Shown piece after piece: positions 23,885 to 34,107 of a DNA stretch of 64,000 bases. Each line of letters begins with the position of its first letter. Within the stretch, counting starts at the first letter, position 1. The notes beneath the pieces were generated by a model. The model did no database searches. It worked only from the letters and a program-made list of their open reading frames with translations, and was not told where the DNA came from. Position numbers and translations under genes: made by a program. The stretch is from Gelatoporia subvermispora B. Its lineage: Eukaryota; Basidiomycota; Agaricomycetes; Polyporales; Gelatoporiaceae. The stretch spans positions 2,103,057 to 2,167,056 of the forward strand of contig KB445791.1 of NCBI GenBank assembly GCA_000320605.2. The letters are read 5' to 3'.

Positions 23885-25335
23885 TTATGGCATAGCCCCA
23901 ACCTTCTCTTCGTCGATGGGTGTAGACGCAACGGATTCACCGATTACGGGCTCCCCGATGATGTATCGAAGGACATCACTCAGCGTGATGATGCCTAATA
24001 GGCGACCCTTCTTGCCACCCCGTCGCTCTTCCTCCTAACGACGTTCCAGAATTAGGTATCTTCACAATCCGACTGTGACGAAATAAACTGACCTCGCCCT
24101 CGACAACGACGAGCCGATGCACCCGCCGCTTCTTGATGAGTTGCATGAGTGTGCTCAGCGAATCGGAAGCAGTGCAAATCACCACCCCTGGGAAATCTGG
24201 TGATCGTTGATTGAGGGCTTCCGATATTGTCAGATCCAGTGACTGATACACCCCGAGACGAACAAGAGTCTGCGACATAGAGCGGTGAATTTAAATATCA
24301 AACAAATAGCGCTGCAATACAAGCACGGGAGATCCACTTACGATAACATCGACCGTCTCGTACAAGTTGACCACGATCCCCTCCTCATCTATAATCGGCA
24401 CGGCGGAGATACCACGCGCCGAGAACATGTGCACTACATCGAAAACGGGCGTAGACATCGTGGCGGTTGCGATTGGATAGAATGGGTTCTCAGGGTCGCT
24501 GTCCTGCACATACGTGCCGATACCGAGCTTGCGAAGCGGCATATGTAGCTGTGAGATTTCCTTGCTGCACTGTGTAGATACAGACGGGGGATCAGCGTCC
24601 GCACCCAAATTGGCAGTCCTCCAAGAAGCAGCTTACGTTAATCGAGACGAACTTGAGAAGGCGATATTGCGTGAGAATAGATACGATGACTTCGTGACCA
24701 GTTTCCGTGTCGTTATCAAGGAGGGGCACACGGCGGGCGTGTGTCTGTATAAGGAGCCTGGAGGCGTCGTAGAGAGAGGCAGATGGATAGTCTCGGAGTA
24801 GTGGTGGCGTCGCCACACCGAGGCTCTTCTCGATGTCTGGGAATGTTCAATTGGAGAAGGAATGGATAGACAGTAATGCTGACCTCGTAGGGACTCGAGG
24901 CGGAACGTCTCGACATCGGCTGCAGCGGTATCATACGACGAGAACTGGTAGTAGTATTGGATGAGGTGGATGATGTCGGAGACGGTGAACATTCCGGCAA
25001 ACTTGGACTGCTCGCTGTTCCACAATGGTGCTGATACTACGCCTAATGGACACGCTCGGTATACAAGAAACAGGGAGATCGATGAGCTGCGCACCATTGA
25101 GGAGGAGACATTGTAGCGCCTTGCGAACTTCTAATTTGGAATCGAGGACAATGAGTCGATAGCTGACAGGGAAGGAATCATATGTCGTGCGGCCCTTAAG
25201 GAATGTGCGGATAGCGTAAAGGGCGGCTTCGTGTGTCTCTTGTGTCGGTGGCGGCAGATGTGAGGCGGCACGGGGGCGACGGACAGAGCCCCTGCGACGG
25301 ACTTTGGGAGAGCAGCTGGTGGAGAGGGCGTTCAT
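23885..25335 (-). CDS. SNF4: AMP-activated kinase gamma subunit, Snf4 type
   Basis: A gene of about eight exons on the minus strand with four CBS repeats. The N-terminal motif FLKGRTTYDSFPVSYRLIVLD (25140-25210, read in pieces) and VVSAPLWNS followed by GMFTVSDIIHLIQYYY mark CBS1. Later repeats include ISAVPIIDEEG with VNLYETVDVI (24370-24420) and VHRLVVVEGE joined across an intron to GRLLGIITLSDVLRY (23960-24115). The protein ends V-G-A-M-P with TAA (complement of 23885-23887). Snf4 binds adenine nucleotides and relieves Snf1 autoinhibition, so the complex responds to low energy or glucose. The start at 25335 is the most likely; the open frame extends further upstream but without family similarity. 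It diverges from the Ssh4-like gene over 366 bases. Confidence 0.9.
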
Positions 25336-25701
25336 CGCGGGGCCATAGAGTGAGTTGTCGCAAGAGAGGTCAGGGTGTTCCGAGGCGGATGGTAGGGTGT
25401 GTAAGGAGACGAGGGCAGCGAGGGCGAGGTCGACTAGTAGAGGGAGCAAGTGGCGAGCTTGTGCCGGGCCAGTACTTGAGCGCGGAATGCGGGGCAGACC
25501 AGCCCACCCGATATAGCAGATCTGGTGACGTAAGCTGCCTGTGCAGCGGTATCGCCCAGCCTCTGCGAACGTTCTCCTCACAAGCCTGTCCATTCCCACC
25601 ACTTTCTCATCCCTCTTCAACTTCTCCTCAAGCCACGTAACGACTCTCTCTTTCGTACTGACTTCGACCTCGGCCGCTACTCCATCTGGCGCCGCTTGAC
25701 G
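25336..25701. other. Shared promoter region of SNF4 and the Ssh4-like gene
   Basis: A 366-base divergent gap. Open frames continue through it on the minus strand (up to 25749) but without recognisable domains and antisense to the Ssh4-like start. I see no clear TATA box. Confidence 0.45.
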
Positions 25702-27727
25702 ATGCGCAACCCTCGACAGGCGCAGCCCCAGTACCCCTCCTGGCAACACGCCGCCGACTCTTTCGCAGCAGAGGTGCAGGCACTCCGCGACTCCTTCCCC
25801 CGCTCTCCGTCGCCATCTTCAGCGCAAAATTATGTACAAGAAGATCATCTCGCGCCTCCAGATAGCGGACACGATGCCTTCTACATCTTGCTCCCGCTTC
25901 TCATAGTTCTCTCTACCTTCTTGTTCCTCCTTCTCCTTTTCTTAGTATGCGTGATCCTCCTCCGGAGACGCCGCGGCATTATGCTGCGCGACGCGGATGG
26001 TCCTGTTGACATGAGCCGAGAAGACCTCATAGAGGGCGAGGGCGGCTTTGAGGGTGTTGAGTCCCGCTGGCTCGAGACGGTTTCAGACAGCGTCCGCCGC
26101 TCATACCACCGCGCAAAGGGTACGTGCCGCGTGCCTTTCTTTCTTCCTGCTAATACTTACCTGTCATCATTACTCAGAATACCAGGTGCACTATCCACCA
26201 AATTCACTTCCAACAGATATCACTCTCTCGCAATTCCTGTCCATCCAAGAGAAGGGCGTCTCTGCATGGTCGTTCGAGCCCGACTTCGAAGCATTGTCTG
26301 CTCTCCTTGTTCATGCTCGTACCGAGCTCACGTTCCTGCCCGATCCCTCGTCAGCCTCATCGGTCCAATCTAATCTCCCCCTACCCAAACTCAATGAGGT
26401 GTACTATTGGGAAGTCAAGATGTTCGATCTCCCAGAGTCCACCAACGTTGCTGTTGGCCTTGCAACAAAACCATACCCTCCGTTCCAGCTGCCAGGGTAC
26501 TGCCGCTACTCTGTCGCTTACCACTCAAATGGTGACAAGTCGCACAATTACCCGTTCACTGCAACTCCATGTGGTTCTCCGCTGAAAGAGGGCGACGTGC
26601 TAGGTGTAGGCTACCGCCCCCGTACTGGCACAGTATTTTTCACCAAGAACGGCCGAAAGATGGAGGACGCCTTCATTGGACTCAACAACTGGAATTTGTT
26701 CCCTACCATCGGCGCCGACGGACCTTGCAGCGTGCATGTAAATTTCGGCCAGTCTGGCTTCGTCTTTATCGAGGCCAACGTCAAGAAATGGGGGCTTGCT
26801 CCCAGCGTCGGCACGCTTGCGCCACCACCGCCGTACGGCAGCGAGCGTGGCAGCATTCTACTTGCGGCAGGCGGCGCAATCACGCCTATTCATAGTGGCG
26901 CTGGTTCGCCTGCCAGTCCAGCTGGTGCCTCATCGCGCTCTCGGCGTTCCCACCGCTCTCGGCGCCCCCGCACGCTACCGTCCGCAGCTCCCGTCGAGGC
27001 GTCTCCCCTCCGAGCTAGCCCGTTCACGTCGCCGTCCCCTCCCGAGACCCCGCCGCCGCCCATTACGCCCATTGAGGAAGAGGCGGAGAGCCCCATGGCG
27101 CCCTCGTCCTCGCGGAGGTACATATCCCCCGTTGACCTGCCTTTCCGCACGCGCCCGCATGCTGACCTCCCACCCTCCCCTCCCCATAGTGCACCCGGTG
27201 CCTCGGATTCCGCTCCCTCACCTGCTCCGGCGCAGGGAGTGGATGCGTATTCTTCTGGCTCCGGCTCACAGTCCGCGTCGACGTCCCGTACATCATCGCC
27301 CCCTGTCGAGGGCTCGAATCAGTTTAACACTCCGCGTCCGTTTACCGCCGGTCATGCGCGCGGCAGCTCGCGCACGTCCGGCCCTGAGCTTGCCATCGCT
27401 GTGCACCCGCCGCCCGACTCGCCGAGCCTTGAGCCGCCGACGCCCGACGTGCGTGATATCCACCTCCGCGCGCTCGCCTCCGCCTCATCCCACGCGCAGG
27501 CACAGGCACAGAACCAGGACGTGCTCGGCGAGCCCACTCGCGAGCCCCCAGGGTACTCACCCCTTGACCCGTACGTCTACTCGGAGGGCGTGCATATCGA
27601 CCTCCCCGCGGATGTCATCGCCGCCGCGATCGAGCGCGGGACGCTTCCCTCGGTCCCGTTTACGCCGCTCCCTGGCGTAGGTTCTTCCCGCTCAGATCGG
27701 CATCGCCGCCGCGAGCGGCGGTCATGA
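25702..27727 (+). CDS. SSH4: Ssh4/Ear1-like SPRY membrane adaptor of the Rsp5 ubiquitin ligase
   Basis: Two exons, joined across an intron at about 26120-26177 (donor GTACGTGCC). A single membrane helix lies at residues 60-85 (run of Leu/Ile/Val/Phe followed by RRRR). Next come the short LSQFLSIQEKGVSAW motif, which precedes the SPRY domain in this family, and the SPRY domain itself (YWEVKMFDLP, VAVGLATKPYPPFQLPG, GDVLGVGYRP, VFFTKNG; about 26400-26790). A PPPY motif right after (near 26830) fits a ligand for the WW domains of Rsp5. The last 300 residues are Pro/Ser-rich and disordered with EPPGYSPLDPY. Yeast Ssh4 recruits Rsp5 to vacuolar and endosomal membrane cargo, including nutrient transporters. 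ATG 25702 is chosen; the frame upstream opens only at a TTG. Confidence 0.87.
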
Positions 27728-28305
27728 ACATCACGAGAAACAGAAACGGATGTAGCGAGACCGGGTGAGGTACTACCTGGCTTTCCGGGGATTGTAGAGG
27801 GTGTGTGTACCAGTAAGCATTCATCATATAGGCTGGGCGGTGCCACGGCCGCCCTGCTGTGCAAGCTATTTGTAACTATCTGTCCGTGCTGCAATGATTT
27901 CTCCCTTCTCCAGTATCACCGTGTCGCATTACCAATTCAATAGTCGTCATACGTGGACTTTCCTTAGACTACTTCATGGGATCTTCATGTCCGCTTGTCA
28001 GCACACACCGAGCTCGACGTTTAGTTTCTGGATCTCTTCTGTCAGATTCCTTATTTGCTGTTTTATAGTCGGCGCAGCCGACATGTTGTAGCCGAATCGC
28101 AATCCATTGCAGGAGGGGTGTAATAGCCAACATGCAGGCGAAGGCCACAAGACATGACGATTAACACCCAATCTCCCATTTGGAAACCCCGCGGTCCAGC
28201 AGAACACGACTGGTATACGGTATCTATCCGATGCGAAAGCAGACATCTATGCCAAGCTGATGTACAGCCGTAGATATTTTCTCGACCACTGTAGGATGCA
28301 TCTAC
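27728..28305. other. Convergent 3' intergenic region
   Basis: A gap of 578 bases between the stop codons of two converging genes (Ssh4-like and aspartate aminotransferase). It is more AT-rich than the flanking coding DNA, as expected for 3' untranslated DNA. No gene or strong structure is visible. Confidence 0.5.
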
Positions 28306-29964
28306 TTAGAGATCACCCTTCACGGCCTTGCTGACGCTCTCAGAGAAGTAGTCAATGTTACCACCGTTGAGGCCGGCCATGGAAATACGACCGTCGGCGG
28401 TCATGTAGATGTGCGCCTTCTCCGCGAGTACCTTCGTCTGGGGTTGCGTCAGACCAGTGAAGCTATACAACGCACACAGCACATCAGCTTCATCTTCATG
28501 GCAAATGTGTGCATACGCACCTGAACATGCCGATCTGGCGCTTGATGTGCTCCCACTCGCCAGGGGTCTGGAGGCGGACGAGGTTGTCGTGCAGGCGGTC
28601 ACGCATGCTGATGATACGGTCGGCCATGCCCTTGACCTCCTGCTCCCACTCGGCGTAGAGCTCAGGGCGGTTGAGGATCGTGCCCGCGATCCGCGCGCCG
28701 TGAAGGGGCGGGTTGGAGTACATGGGACGGATGACGATCTTCAGCTGGCTCTCGATGCGCGCCTTCTGCTCCGGGTCCGCAGCGACGAGAGAGAATGCGC
28801 CGACACGCTCGCCGTAGAGACCCATGTTCTTCGCGAACGACTGCGAGAGCGCGATCTCGTGACCGGCTGCGACAAAGTGGCGCACGGCGAAGGCGTCACG
28901 GACAGTCGAGCCCGAGGCGAAACCCTGGTAAGCCATGTCGAAGAAGGGGAAGTGGCCCTTCTCGCGGATGATGTCGGAGATCTCAATCCACTGTTCGGGC
29001 GTGGGGTCGACACCGGTAGGGTTGTGCGCGCAAGCGTGTAGGAGCACGATGGACTTCTCCGGCATGTTCTAGGACATCGAAGGTCAGCGACATTAGCTTC
29101 GCACTCTTGACGCGCTGTTTTACCTTGAGGTCCTCCTTCATGCCCGCAAAGTCAAGACCGACGGTGCTCTTGTCGAAGTAGCGGTAGCCTTTGACTTCGA
29201 GGCCGGAGTCGCGGAAGATCGGAGTGTGGTTGCCCCATGACGGGACCGGGAGGTAGATGGTCTTGGAGTGAGGGTAGAAACGAGCGAGGAAGGCACCACC
29301 AATCCGGAGGGCACCAGTGCCTGAGATGGACTGCACAACCGCAATCTGCATAACCAAGTCATGATGAGTCACACTCCTTCGGTAAGAGTATGGCAGGTGG
29401 CGCGTACCGAACCGGTCTGGACGAGCTGGTGGTCGGCGCCGTACGCGAGCTTGGCCGCGGCCTGGGTGAAGGAGGGAAGACCAGCAATGGGGAGGTACTC
29501 CTTGTCGAGCTTGTCCGCGGTGAGGGATTCCTCGGCCTTCTTGACAGAGGTGAGGACGTAGGGCTTGCCGTTCTCGTCGCGGTACGCGCCGACACCGAGG
29601 TTGATCTTGCGGGGGTCCTTGTCACGGAGGAAGGCCTCGGTGACGCCTGTGAGAATGGAGAAGAGCAGTCAGCATCTGGAGAGAAACTGAACACAGCAAG
29701 ACGCCCGTGCGTGGAACTGGCTAGAGCACGGGAAATGGAGCACGCTGGACACATGCTAGTAATGCACGGTCCGCTGGAAGTTGTGAAGCGTCCGAGCATA
29801 CCCCACGGGGCTGCTGTGCGCAGATCTAAATAGACCGTGATGTGGCACATACCTAGAATGGGATCGGGGGGACCAGCGGGGACATTAGACCAGGTCGAGA
29901 CGCCAGCGGCACGCAGAGTGTGCCTCGGGATGGCGCGAGCGAGAGGGCGGGCAGCAGCCAGCAT
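28306..29964 (-). CDS. AAT1: Mitochondrial aspartate aminotransferase
   Basis: Five or so exons encode about 425 residues. The N-terminus ([20 protein letters not shown]) is a classic mitochondrial presequence: Arg and Ala, no acids. Exon 1 ends in PDPILG at a donor near 29855; an intron of about 200 bases follows, long for this window. Family motifs are [37 protein letters not shown], the [11 protein letters not shown] substrate/PLP loop, [12 protein letters not shown] and the Schiff-base lysine in [17 protein letters not shown] (28790-28850). It ends with TAA at 28306-28308. It interconverts aspartate/2-oxoglutarate and oxaloacetate/glutamate, working in the malate-aspartate shuttle. It shares a promoter region with the aspartyl-tRNA synthetase gene. 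Confidence 0.95.
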
Positions 29965-30328
29965 TTTGTTGATGGTGGAAGAGGAAAGGGTGATGAGTCG
30001 CCAGCGTTCGCGAGCGCAGAGTACCCGTGCCCCCAGACTCGCGATGGGATGAGCCCCGACTTGACACGGAGCTAGAGCGGCCCGACCCGGCTCTCTTCTA
30101 GGTTAGGGTCTGGGCTTACCTGGGGTTTCAAGACCCTAACCCTATTTCAGAGTCTCGATCTGATATCGCAGTCTTTTGACTCGCGAGCGCTCTGGCTTCA
30201 GTCTCGCCTTCAGCTGCTGTCTGCTCGTCTCTGCAAGTCGCGCAGCTCACAAGTGAGTCATTACTTTGACGCATACACATATATGGCTTGGTACTGACTC
30301 GAAGCGCATCATATAAGAACACAACATC
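29965..30328. promoter_or_regulatory. Divergent AAT1/DPS1 promoter with telomere-like hairpin and a likely 5'UTR intron
   Basis: The gap holds GGTTAGGGTCT at 30101-30111 and its exact reverse complement at 30131-30141, so TTAGGG and CCCTAA units face each other across a 19-base loop. CCCTAA/TTAGGG boxes (telo-boxes, HomolE-like) occur in promoters of fungal translation genes. A probable 5'UTR intron of DPS1 runs from GTGAGT at 30253 to the AG at 30317, with a CTGAC branch site, 12 bases before the start codon. Use as an actual promoter element is inferred. Confidence 0.5.
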
Positions 30329-32356
30329 ATGGCCGACGCAGAACCAACCCAGACACCTCCCGCACAGGAGCCGTGAGTGCTCTCGTGCATGACGATCAAC
30401 GCGCACTGATGCATTCTTACTTTGAATCTATTAGTACAGCAGAGGGCGCCGACAAAGGTCCCTCCAAGAGCGAACTGAAGAAACGCGCCAAGGAAGCCGA
30501 AAAGGCCAAGAAAGCCGCTGAAAAGGCCGCGAAACAGGCTGAACTCGAGGCGCAGAAGGCTGCTGCAGAAATGGTGGGTATAACAGTCGACATCCAGAAA
30601 CAAATCTCACATATATGATTCAGGACTTCGCCACCGAGTTCTATGGCAAACTACCCCTCAACCAATCGCAAACGCGACCTCGTCGTCCCCGTGTTCAGAT
30701 CGCTGCCCTGAACCCGAATATGGACGGCGAGACTGTCCTTATCCGTGCTCGCGTTCAGACATCTCGCGCACAGGGCAACAAGATGGTCTTCTTCAACTTC
30801 CGCCAACGCATCGACTCCGTCCAGGGCCTGCTGATCGTCGCTCCGGGCAAGGTCAGCAAGCAGATGGCCAAGTGGGCAGCTGGCCTGCAGATGGAGAGCA
30901 TCGTCCTGGTGGAAGGTGTTGTCAAGAAGTCACCCGAGCCGATCAAGAGTGCGACCGTCCAGGATGTAGAGGTCCACATAACCCAGGTATGTTCTATGCA
31001 TCGATGTCATCAGCCCGATCTGATCCCTCCCACAGATTCACTTGGTCTCTGGTCTTGAGACTGTGCTTCCGTTTAGCGTGGAGGACGCGAACCGACCAGA
31101 GAATGAGATTGAGGCAAACGAGGAGGCGCAGTTTAAGCGTGTTCTTCTCGACACTCGCTTGAACAACCGTGTAGTTGACCTGCGCGTATGTCACGCGATA
31201 ACTCCGAGACCTGGACGACCTTACATGATTCCTCTGTCAGACACAAACGAACCAGGCAGTGTTCAAGCTTCAACACGGCATTGGTCACCTCTTCCGTGAC
31301 TTCCTCGATGGCAAGGGTTTCATCGAGATCCACAGTCCCAAACTCCAGGGCGCTGCCACTGAGTCTGGTGCATCAGTTTTCAAGGTCAACTACTTCAAGG
31401 GTACGTTTCCTACACCGACTCATTGGTCACTACTTCGCTCACATCATCTCCCAGGTAACGCCTTCCTCGCTCAGTCACCACAGCTCGCGAAGCAGATGGC
31501 GATCGCGGCCGACTTTGAGCGGGTATATGAAATTGGCCCGGTCTTCCGTGCGGAGGACTCAAATACCCACCGGCACATGACTGAATTCATTGGACTCGAT
31601 CTCGAGATGACTATCGAGGAACATTACCATGAAGTCCTCGAGCTGCTTGACGGTCTCTTCCTGCACATGTTCCGTGAGCTGCGCAAGCAGTACGCCACTG
31701 AGATTGATACCGTGCGCAAGGCATTCCCTGCGGACGAGTTCAAATGGCGCGAGGGCCCCGAGGGCACGCTCAAGCTGTCCTTCAAGGAGGCGGTCGACCT
31801 CCTTGTGGAGGACGGTGTGCCAAGGGAAGTATTGGACGACATCAAGTAAGTCTGGGTGCTTTTTTTTTGAGTGGTGCATAGTCATGTACTAACGCCGCGT
31901 TCAGCACCGAGAACGAGAAGCGGCTAGGCCGTATCGTTCGTGCTAAGTACGACACCGACTACTTCATCATTGACAAGTTCCCTATGGAACTTCGCCCCTT
32001 CTACACTATGCCGGACCCCAACGACCCTGTGAGTTGCTTTTTTCACAAATGGCGCAATAGTCATTGACTGCGCTATGAAGACCCTTTCCAACTCGTACGA
32101 CTTCTTCATGCGCGGCGAGGAGATTCTCTCCGGCGCACAGCGTGTCCACGACCCCGTGCTGCTTGCAGAGAAGATGCGTGAGAAGGGGATCGACCCTGCG
32201 TCGATGAGCTCATACCTTGATGCCTTCAAGCTCGGCTGTCCGCCTCACGGTGGAGGTGGTATCGGTCTCGAGCGTGTGCTCATGCTCTTCCTCAAACTCA
32301 ACAACATCCGCCGTGCGTCTCTGTTCCCGCGCGACCCCAAGCGGCTGGAGCCGTAA
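30329..32356 (+). CDS. DPS1: Cytosolic aspartyl-tRNA synthetase
   Basis: About nine exons encode about 530 residues. The N-terminal extension is a Lys/Ala/Glu-rich amphipathic helix ([12 protein letters not shown] and following; 30470-30570), the RNA-binding helix typical of fungal cytosolic AspRS. An OB-fold anticodon domain follows ([18 protein letters not shown]). The class II core includes motif 1 ([16 protein letters not shown]), the SPQLAKQM segment, motif 2 ([15 protein letters not shown]) and motif 3 ([12 protein letters not shown], 32255-32300). Stop TAA at 32354-32356. It charges tRNA-Asp. One intron near 31850-31900 contains a run of nine T. The start follows the inferred 5'UTR intron. 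Confidence 0.95.
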
Positions 32357-32693
32357 GCTAGTAACGAGGGCGAGTGCTTGAGACCTGAGAAGGATAAGAC
32401 ATCCGGTTCGTGACTGGCAGTGTATCAGAAACGTGTAATGTCCCGTCATAGAATTTAGTTGTATACAAAATGATCGACACCACTGTCAGCCGTCCGATCG
32501 AGTCGGTGGTCCAGACCGGGACGACGGCGCTGCGGTCCCTGTTCAACTTTGCGTTCCTCTCGTTCTCGCCTTCAACGCCAACTTGCAGCGTTGCGAAGTT
32601 CAACCTCAAACTATTCAAGCCTAACGCAACGGTGAAATAAATCAAATTATCTCGGATACCCCGCACAAACTCCCCGGAAAGTCGGATTTCAAG
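32357..32693. other. Intergenic region
   Basis: A 337-base gap between DPS1 and the small membrane protein gene. The minus-strand frames that cover it run on antisense through the next gene and are treated as shadows. Nothing else stands out. Confidence 0.4.
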
Positions 32694-33224
32694 ATGTATG
32701 TCATTCCCCGCGACACAAACACAGACGACACTAGCCTCGCGCCATGCCCAACCGACTTCCCCTCTTGCGACCCCTCCGCGAGCCCTGGGCCCGCCATCAT
32801 GACCGACCAAGAAACCAGCGATCCGAACCCTGCCGTCGACCCGAGCGACGCGCTCGCGGCCAACGGTCTTGCGCATTTCGGGCGGCGCAACATGGTCGGG
32901 CTTATCGTCTTCGGCGTGATGATTCTGCTCGGGTTCATACTTTGGCTTTCGTTTGGAAAGTGGCCGAAGCGCAAATTTGAGGGTGCGACGTGCTGCCGCC
33001 GCAAACGCCGCCATGCGCGCCTACCAGACCCGCCAAAGAAGGGTATTATGAGCACTACCCCGCTACCAAGGTTCGGATTCGACGGAAGCAGTAGCGGGGA
33101 AATGCGAGAGAAGGTGGATGAACATGGATACGACGCGTCTTCGCCGGTATTGCAACCGCTTAGCAAGATCAAGGTGAAGTTCGCAAGTACAGAAGCACTC
33201 ATTGAAAGGCCGGATACTCAATGA
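32694..33224 (+). CDS. Small single-pass membrane protein, unknown function
   Basis: An uninterrupted frame of 176 codons from ATG 32694. Residues 1-65 are acidic and Pro/Ser-rich. Residues 67-88 form one clear membrane helix (N-M-V-G-L-I-V-F-G-V-M-I-L-L-G-F-I-L-W), followed at once by a strongly basic stretch with CCRRKRRHAR. The positive-inside rule puts the C-terminus in the cytosol. The two Cys next to the helix are possible palmitoylation sites (inference). A second in-frame ATG (about 32799) would shorten the N-terminus. I do not recognise a family. The frame is preferred over two antisense frames because it alone gives a sensible membrane-protein layout. Confidence 0.55.
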   Translation: MYVIPRDTNTDDTSLAPCPTDFPSCDPSASPGPAIMTDQETSDPNPAVDPSDALAANGLAHFGRRNMVGLIVFGVMILLGFILWLSFGKWPKRKFEGATCCRRKRRHARLPDPPKKGIMSTTPLPRFGFDGSSSGEMREKVDEHGYDASSPVLQPLSKIKVKFASTEALIERPDTQ

Positions 33225-34107
33225 AGGAAGAGCGATACCCTCACACAGGTGAGCAAAAGACAAGTTGCGTCCGGGGCAGCCGAATTGACGGTGAGCGTAT
33301 GAGCAGATTGATACGCCGGCGTACCGATACCCTGGTGGGACCTTTACCCTATACTCATGTAATGTTGGAACTGGCGCGATCGTGACACCTGTTCGTTTTG
33401 TGGCCGTGTTATGTCCGCATATCTCGCGCAGAAGGCAGCGGCATGTAACACAGACTGGAGCTCGTGACGGCTAGCTATGAAGGCGAGAATGTGGAATGTT
33501 CGGTGCGCTGCATTCCATATTGCAAGAGATGCAGACTTCGACTGCATTACACAGCGGATGAATACAATCGTCCTCCGTATGCACTGGGGCTGGAACGACA
33601 ATCAAGTGGCCGTTTGTGAGGCGAGATAACCATGGTGAGCGGCTGAGAGGATCGACGTCAAGGATTGGCGGAGAGAAGGCGCTCAGAAGCCTGCGCCACG
33701 CTGCTGACGGGGCTTCATTTCAGAGAAGCCCCAGCATGGTAAAGTCGCCATAGTCCGAGCATAAGCGAGCCGCCGACCACCTCGGGAGTATTTAGCGAGA
33801 GTCGAGACGCGAAACAGTTCCATTTCGTGGTATGTCATTGCGTGTGGTGACCACTGCTGGTCAGTAGAAACCCATGGCGATGACGACGGAAGAACATTGT
33901 GGGCGGGATAGGAGCGAAAGTGGGAATGATGGCGATTTCGATCCGACAGCCCCGATTAGGAAGGTGTGTTACTTAAAATGCTCGGGGAGGAAAGTGAGTG
34001 ATCGCTGTCCGCCCCCGCTGCCCAAAGCCCTCTGCCCGTTCCTTCGCTCCTCCCATCTTCTCCCACACGCGACGTTGGCGCCCTCCAACTCTCTTTCCGC
34101 CTCCCTC
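33225..34107. other. Intergenic region with a short hairpin
   Basis: About 880 bases. It contains an 8-bp perfect hairpin, GGGGCTTC at 33709-33716 and GAAGCCCC at 33725-33732, with an 8-base loop. The frame of the next gene stays open back to 33874, but the upstream part looks like leader. No independent gene is seen. Confidence 0.4.

Noticed and set aside
26796..27680. 294-codon Arg/Pro-rich frame on the plus strand
   Set aside because: It is another frame of the Pro/Ser-rich tail of the Ssh4-like gene; composition is typical of frame-shifted GC-rich coding DNA.
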